This document shows, one piece after another, positions 59,927 to 64,000 of a DNA stretch of 64,000 nucleotides; position 1 is the stretch's first letter, and each line of letters opens with the position of its first letter. The position numbers and the translations under genes were made by a program. This DNA is from an uncultured Fidelibacterota bacterium. Lineage in GTDB: Bacteria > Fidelibacterota > Marinisomatia > Marinisomatales > UBA1611. The notes beneath the pieces were generated by a model. The model did no database searches, had not been told where the DNA came from, and saw only the letters and a program-made list of their open reading frames with translations. The stretch spans positions 5,807-69,806 of the forward strand of contig CALCSS010000050.1 in assembly GCA_937893835.1 (NCBI GenBank), read 5' to 3'.

Positions 59927-62181
59927 TAATAAATAGAAAAATAGATGGTTTCATTTGATTCATTTCCCATACGGTCTTGAACCTTGAACTCGATCTTATG
60001 TGGCCCTTTTTGCAGTGGTTGGTCAAAATTATATGTGATGGTCTTTTTTATTGGTTGGTAAGCAGGATATAGAATATCATCATTAAACAAAAGATCGAAT
60101 GAATCTTCCTCTGGGGCAATTCCTGAGATCAGATCATCTACCTTGATCACAATCTTGTCTATATCCCCCAAGTGGTATTGACCACCATTACCAGGGAATG
60201 TACTTTTTATTTTTGGAGAATCAAGATCTTGTATGACCGTGACTGCATCCATCCTATCAAGTTCTGCTGTCAGTATTTGTTTTCGTTTGTTATTGATCGT
60301 TTCTACATAGGTCCATTTTTCAGATTTAGGGTCGAAATAATAGATTCCAAGATTAGAGTGTTCCGCCAGATCACGTTCATAGCGAATACCAACTTGAAAA
60401 TTCCCCTTTAGAGCTAGATCAAAAGGCTGAAGTTGATATACTGGAGACATATGAAATCCGCTTTCTACTTTGGCAAACTCCTTTACCTTGTCAATCCAGA
60501 CAACGCTATTTTGGAAGAAGGTTCCAGGTAGCGTTTTTATGGAACAATCCCTATCATTGGAAAATGCAAAGTATTCTTCTCCTGGACTCACAAATTGCAT
60601 CAAGTAATGGAAGCGAGTCTCTCTGGACAGATCCTCATTTTGTAATTCTATATCAACATAGGTCATGTTGTTCACGATGTTGTGAGATAATTTTTCTGTC
60701 AAAAAGGTATTTGGACCGATCTGATTCATGGGGTAGGACATAAAGGTGTTATCATTGGCCAATCTCATGGTCACCTTTGCAGGTACATAGTGGTCGATGT
60801 CTACTTGAAAAAATAATCCTCTTTGTGTATTGGAGATCTTCAGTTCTGGGTGCACATCTACAACGCTGATCTCTGGTTTGACATCTGTCCAGTGGTAGGG
60901 GTCTATCATCCCTCCCAATTGATTGATGCCAATTATTTGCAAGACCCGGTCCTTAATGGATCTTAATGGTAGTGTGACATGAAGATCTTTTTTCACTTGT
61001 TCTGAATGAAGGATCTCAACCTTTTGATCAGTGAAACCATACTTTGTGAAATTGTATATAACAGCGTCACGTATGGACAGACCTCCTCTTTTAGGTGCCA
61101 AGGCAAGTATGATGACCTTGTCATCTCTGAATATCTCATTTGCTTCAAGGGTCATCGGGAAAGTCGCAGCGACAGTACCCTTTACAATGGTCTTGTTTCC
61201 CTTGGCATCCAGTATATGTATCTCAATGGAATGAACTCCCGGAGCCAGACCCAAGATTCCCGAGGTCTCTGATACATGCAAAGAGATCTTCTTGTGTTCG
61301 GGGAGTCGGTATAGTTTTTGAAATTCACCTAGATTTTGCCTCTTTAGATCATACTGTATCATTGTTTTGGCAAATTTTCCCTGTTTGAATGGGATTTGGT
61401 CATAGTTGAGCTCAAACTCCAACTTCCCATCGACCAAGAGTTCTATTCTATGAAATTGGTATATATTATTGGTCCCCTCACGTTTATCAACAGCATTCAT
61501 GGCAAATCCAAACTCTCCAAAGACACTTATGGTATCTGCAAAGTGGTAGACTCCACCTTTATCACGAAAGAGTGGGAATGTTTGGATCAAGGGGCTGGCA
61601 TTTATCATTGCACTCTGTGATAATGGTATCACTGCCAGTTCTCTAGCGAACGGGGTCATTTGATCTTCTAGTTCAAAGGCCATGGTCAGTGGGTTTAGTG
61701 GTACGCTTTTGCCATCACGATATTCAAAATGAAGATGAGGAGCAAAAGAATTTCCTGTATTACCTGAGTATCCTATCAGGTCTCCCTTTTTGACTTGAAA
61801 CTCCCTTGATGAGAATTGAGTGTCCACAATGTAACTGCGTCGTTTTGCCTGTTGCAGTCTCCATACCTTTTCCATTACAGGTGTGAAAGACTCCAGGTGC
61901 CCATAGACCACCTCATGGCCTGAGTTGGTCCTCTGATAAAGAGACTTTCCATATCCCTCATAATTTGATCGGATACGACTGATGTAACCATCCTCAACGG
62001 CCAACACCTCCATGCCTATCTTACCATTTGTCTTTATATCAAGACCCATATGAAAATGGTCGTCCCTATTCTCACCGAAATTTGACGAGAAGTATTTACC
62101 CAATGTAGTGGGCCAGAGAACATCCTGCGAGAATGCAGGTGCAATGAGGGTCAGAGCAATTGATACTAAGTGTATTTTCAT
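59926..62181 (-). CDS. Large secreted M23-family (LytM-like) metallopeptidase
   Basis: The protein of about 751 residues has a signal peptide (IHLVSIALTLIAPAFSQ). Its M23 peptidase domain lies near the N-terminus, with zinc and catalytic residues His44, Asp48 (HMGLD), His149 and His151 (HLHFE). The remaining 600 residues look like beta-rich domains with no motif I recognise. It should cleave or bind peptidoglycan cross-links. I chose ATG 62181 because it directly starts the signal peptide; a GTG at 62220 adds 13 residues. It is divergent from the gene at 62306. Confidence 0.88.
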   Translation of the reverse strand: MKIHLVSIALTLIAPAFSQDVLWPTTLGKYFSSNFGENRDDHFHMGLDIKTNGKIGMEVLAVEDGYISRIRSNYEGYGKSLYQRTNSGHEVVYGHLESFTPVMEKVWRLQQAKRRSYIVDTQFSSREFQVKKGDLIGYSGNTGNSFAPHLHFEYRDGKSVPLNPLTMAFELEDQMTPFARELAVIPLSQSAMINASPLIQTFPLFRDKGGVYHFADTISVFGEFGFAMNAVDKREGTNNIYQFHRIELLVDGKLEFELNYDQIPFKQGKFAKTMIQYDLKRQNLGEFQKLYRLPEHKKISLHVSETSGILGLAPGVHSIEIHILDAKGNKTIVKGTVAATFPMTLEANEIFRDDKVIILALAPKRGGLSIRDAVIYNFTKYGFTDQKVEILHSEQVKKDLHVTLPLRSIKDRVLQIIGINQLGGMIDPYHWTDVKPEISVVDVHPELKISNTQRGLFFQVDIDHYVPAKVTMRLANDNTFMSYPMNQIGPNTFLTEKLSHNIVNNMTYVDIELQNEDLSRETRFHYLMQFVSPGEEYFAFSNDRDCSIKTLPGTFFQNSVVWIDKVKEFAKVESGFHMSPVYQLQPFDLALKGNFQVGIRYERDLAEHSNLGIYYFDPKSEKWTYVETINNKRKQILTAELDRMDAVTVIQDLDSPKIKSTFPGNGGQYHLGDIDKIVIKVDDLISGIAPEEDSFDLLFNDDILYPAYQPIKKTITYNFDQPLQKGPHKIEFKVQDRMGNESNETIYFSIY

Positions 62182-62305
62182 GATTGGATTGTTATGCCGC
62201 AATTTATTTAGGACAGACACGGGTTAACAATGAGGGATTTGTTTCATTATCATACTTACAGTAAACTCCATAAAATCATTTAATCGATAAAATAAGGAAT
62301 GAAAA

Positions 62306-62995
62306 ATGAAGAGATTGATCACAGTTTTTTTAATTAGTTTGATTCCAACTTCCATATTTGCAATCGGAGGGCTTGGATTGCAACTCGGCCAAGGTTCATT
62401 TAGCGTGGATGCCTCATCCCCTGAGACTGGTATCCCTGGTGTTACTCTCATGAATGGTGCATTTGATGGGTCGGGAGCCATCGGAGGGTATGTATATATT
62501 GACCTGATTCCATTCGTTGATGTTGAATTTGACTTTAATATTCAGGCCAATACGTATGACATTGAGTTTCAAAATGCCTTTGGAGACATGCCACCTTTAA
62601 ATTTTGGCTGGCTAAGTGGGAATACTTATACAACAGTTAGAAAAAAGGTTGTTGGGCTTTCCATTCCTTTCTTGGCTGGAGCACAGCTCCACGCAGGTGC
62701 AGGTCTTAATACACACTCAACCATGCCAATTGCTGACGTTGACATGGTCACAAAATTGCTTGGAGGAGACCTGTTGAACGCTGACCCTTCTTCATTAGAC
62801 CAAACATTGCTTTCCTATTTGGAAGATGAAAATAATCGTGTAGATGCATCAGGTTTTCACATTCAGACCGGTCTCCAATTCAAATTGTTGATGATTGACA
62901 CCTTTTTGATCTATCGACATACATTTGTCGAAGATGTCATCCCTGGTTCAAAGACGTTTGGCACATTGAACATGCGACTGGGATTTGGGCTATAA
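62306..62995 (+). CDS. Secreted/outer-membrane protein, unknown family
   Basis: No family recognised. The 229-residue protein has a clear signal peptide (MKRLITVFLISLIPTSIFA). Its mature part is glycine- and aromatic-rich with beta-strand alternation (GGYVYIDLIPFVDVEFDF), ending in LNMRLGFGL, like small barrels of outer membranes. AAGGA at 62294-62298 sits seven bases before the ATG. It is monocistronic and ends at a strong terminator. Confidence 0.65.
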   Translation: MKRLITVFLISLIPTSIFAIGGLGLQLGQGSFSVDASSPETGIPGVTLMNGAFDGSGAIGGYVYIDLIPFVDVEFDFNIQANTYDIEFQNAFGDMPPLNFGWLSGNTYTTVRKKVVGLSIPFLAGAQLHAGAGLNTHSTMPIADVDMVTKLLGGDLLNADPSSLDQTLLSYLEDENNRVDASGFHIQTGLQFKLLMIDTFLIYRHTFVEDVIPGSKTFGTLNMRLGFGL

Positions 62996-63016
62996 TATAA
63001 GCTAGATGAAAAGTGT

Positions 63017-63044
63017 AAAAGGGGGTGGTTTCCACCCCTTTTTT
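63017..63044. terminator. Bidirectional Rho-independent terminator
   Basis: GGGGTGG (63022-63028), loop TTT and CCACCCC (63032-63038) pair exactly. A short A run precedes the stem and six T (63039-63044) follow, so it can serve both convergent genes, which end at 62995 and 63047. Confidence 0.88.
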
Positions 63045-63046
63045 AT

Positions 63047-63925
63047 TTACAGTTCATTGGTAATGCAATGGACTGACCCGCCACTTAGTTGAAACTGACT
63101 GGTAGGGTTTATTACTATATTGATTCCCATGTCGGCCAATCTTTCATCAATGCTTGGATCTGAGAAGTGGTTTGGACGAATCAGTATTCCAGGTAGTGGT
63201 AGCGCATTGGCAGCAAAAGTTCCTATCCTTTTTTCAGTACCGATCGCATCATTTGATGGAATCTCAAAAATTGGAATGTCCTTCCCATCTGCAAATTGAT
63301 AGAGTTTTGTCTTAGATTCATTTGTCATTACTTCAGTACAGGCAACCAGGGCAGATATATTCCCATCTTTATTGATCACAGGAGTAAAGAATGTATCAAG
63401 ATGATATCCCTTCCCCTCAAGAATGACCATTTCATTTACGTTCATTGCATCAGCGACAAAGTTGGCCCCCTCAATTGTATTTCTCTGCATACCACTAAAA
63501 AGGATCCCCTCTCTTGCACAGAAATAAAATTCGCCGCCATCGGCGCTGAGACCGCTCTGATCAGGCATCTCTACCATTCGCATCTCGAGCGGTTCGAGAC
63601 ATCTTTTAACCACCTTGTTCTCGATCCTTCTCTGTGGCTCCCCCGCCCTTAGTATGACGAGGGTACCATTCTGATCTGATATGAAGGGGTCTCTGATGAA
63701 TACGAAGTCATGTTTTGGTTCATTTCCATCTAGATCAGCAGGGAAGTCCAATTCAGTGATTTTGTGCCCTGCATTGGTAACAGATGAGATAAGATCCTGG
63801 CGCTCCTTATGCAGAAGTCCCATATCTGGAATGGCTCCCTCTACCATTGCAGGGTTGTCCTTGTACTTGGGTATTCCATTTGTCCACCAGCCAGACCTTG
63901 GCAATTTGGATATGAGTATTTTCAT
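63047..63925 (-). CDS. DDAH/arginine-deiminase-type amidinohydrolase
   Basis: The 292-residue protein belongs to the guanidino-group-modifying superfamily. It has FIRDPFI near residue 77, SADGGEFYF near 127, the catalytic His175 in GKGYHLDTFF and the nucleophile Cys287 in GGSVHC near the end. The overall plan fits dimethylarginine dimethylaminohydrolase and related hydrolases, acting on arginine-like substrates to release citrulline. Exact substrate is not decidable from sequence. It follows, with no gap, the end of another minus-strand gene that enters from the right. Confidence 0.85.
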   Translation of the reverse strand: MKILISKLPRSGWWTNGIPKYKDNPAMVEGAIPDMGLLHKERQDLISSVTNAGHKITELDFPADLDGNEPKHDFVFIRDPFISDQNGTLVILRAGEPQRRIENKVVKRCLEPLEMRMVEMPDQSGLSADGGEFYFCAREGILFSGMQRNTIEGANFVADAMNVNEMVILEGKGYHLDTFFTPVINKDGNISALVACTEVMTNESKTKLYQFADGKDIPIFEIPSNDAIGTEKRIGTFAANALPLPGILIRPNHFSDPSIDERLADMGINIVINPTSQFQLSGGSVHCITNEL

Positions 63926-64000
63926 TTATCTTGTCGCAATGACCTCGATCATTAATGGGCACCAAAGAGTGGTATAATTCAATTGTTCTAGATCCTCAAG
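63926..64000 (-). CDS. 3' end of an unidentified gene entering from the right edge
   Basis: Read on the minus strand from base 64000, a frame stays open for 24 codons (ending LMIEVIATR) and stops with TAA at 63928-63926. That stop abuts the ATG of the DDAH-like gene. This is the pattern of an upstream operon partner. The fragment is too short to identify a product. Confidence 0.5.
   Translation of the reverse strand, partial: LEDLEQLNYTTLWCPLMIEVIATR

Noticed and set aside
1..64000. Mobile elements, CRISPR arrays, rRNA or prophage genes
   Set aside because: I saw no transposase, integrase, phage or Cas motif, no long direct repeats, and no rRNA-like sequence.

Overview
The window is AT-rich, gene-dense chromosomal DNA of a diderm (LPS-making) bacterium. 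It has about 70 protein genes, one tRNA, and no insertion sequence, prophage, CRISPR array or rRNA. Lipid A genes, BamA/Skp, a PorV/PorQ-like barrel, a FabA-type dehydratase, a K+-dependent membrane pyrophosphatase and many Ig-like or barrel-like secreted proteins suggest a marine member of the FCB group. Candidatus Marinimicrobia (SAR406) is my best guess, from gene content only. The genome looks streamlined: most neighbours overlap or lie within a few bases, four of seven convergent pairs overlap at their 3' ends, and GTG and TTG starts are common.

Layout. 1-2331: 3' part of a large Ig-repeat surface protein. 2284-6698 (minus): a lipid A/envelope operon (Gfo/Idh oxidoreductase, isoprenylcysteine-methyltransferase-like protein, lpxB, DUF374 acyltransferase, lpxK). 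6839-7528: an acidic-tailed membrane protein, closed by a bidirectional terminator. 7571-10142: ychF, then fabA divergent from a FabI/FabL-like enoyl reductase. 10156-13340 (minus): yqgE, EamA and MFS transporters, TPR lipoprotein. 13486-18634: uvrA and a divergent transketolase. 18744-25106: ruvB, queA, ispD, ispF, ispE, tRNA-Gln(UUG), prs, rplY, pth. 25126-28468: hppA, rpsF, rpsR, rplI. 28558-36094: priA, PorV/PorQ-like protein, a family I.5-type lipase, MarR regulator, mutY, plsC, DoxX-like protein, coiled-coil protein. 36079-37731 (minus): glycerol-kinase-like FGGY kinase behind a small membrane ORF with an apparent frameshift. 37859-39334: ferredoxin and a cysteine-poor Mrp/ApbC. 39490-49415: the envelope supercluster uppS, bamA, skp, lpxD, lpxC, fabZ, lpxA, an unknown, dxr, rseP. 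49408-51546 (minus): lpxL-type acyltransferase, tsaC, DUF3108 protein. 51624-55333: nfeD, floA, a methyltransferase and a small membrane protein. 55330-59274 (minus): nucleoside salvage (cdd, udk, tdk, nupC-type transporter, adk, coaE). 59276-64000: rhomboid and M23 peptidases, a secreted protein, a DDAH-like hydrolase and the tail of an upstream gene.

How they work together. Two lipid A gene sets on opposite strands supply lpxA, C, D, B, K and L plus FabZ. No LpxH/LpxI/LpxG or KdtA is visible here. The MEP isoprenoid genes (ispD, F, E, dxr) sit beside uppS, linking isoprenoid supply to undecaprenyl carrier. FabA and an enoyl reductase serve fatty acid synthesis for the membrane.

I found no clear new multi-gene defence or mobile system. 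The observations most worth a second look are: lpxA has no canonical start codon and appears to start at AUU/AUA or by +1 frameshift just after fabZ; a 75-residue membrane protein coupled to the FGGY kinase is broken by one extra A right after its ATG; a Bacillus-like LexA-type palindrome lies before uvrA; a seemingly leaderless yqgE promoter; and a Geobacillus-type lipase next to a PorQ-like barrel.
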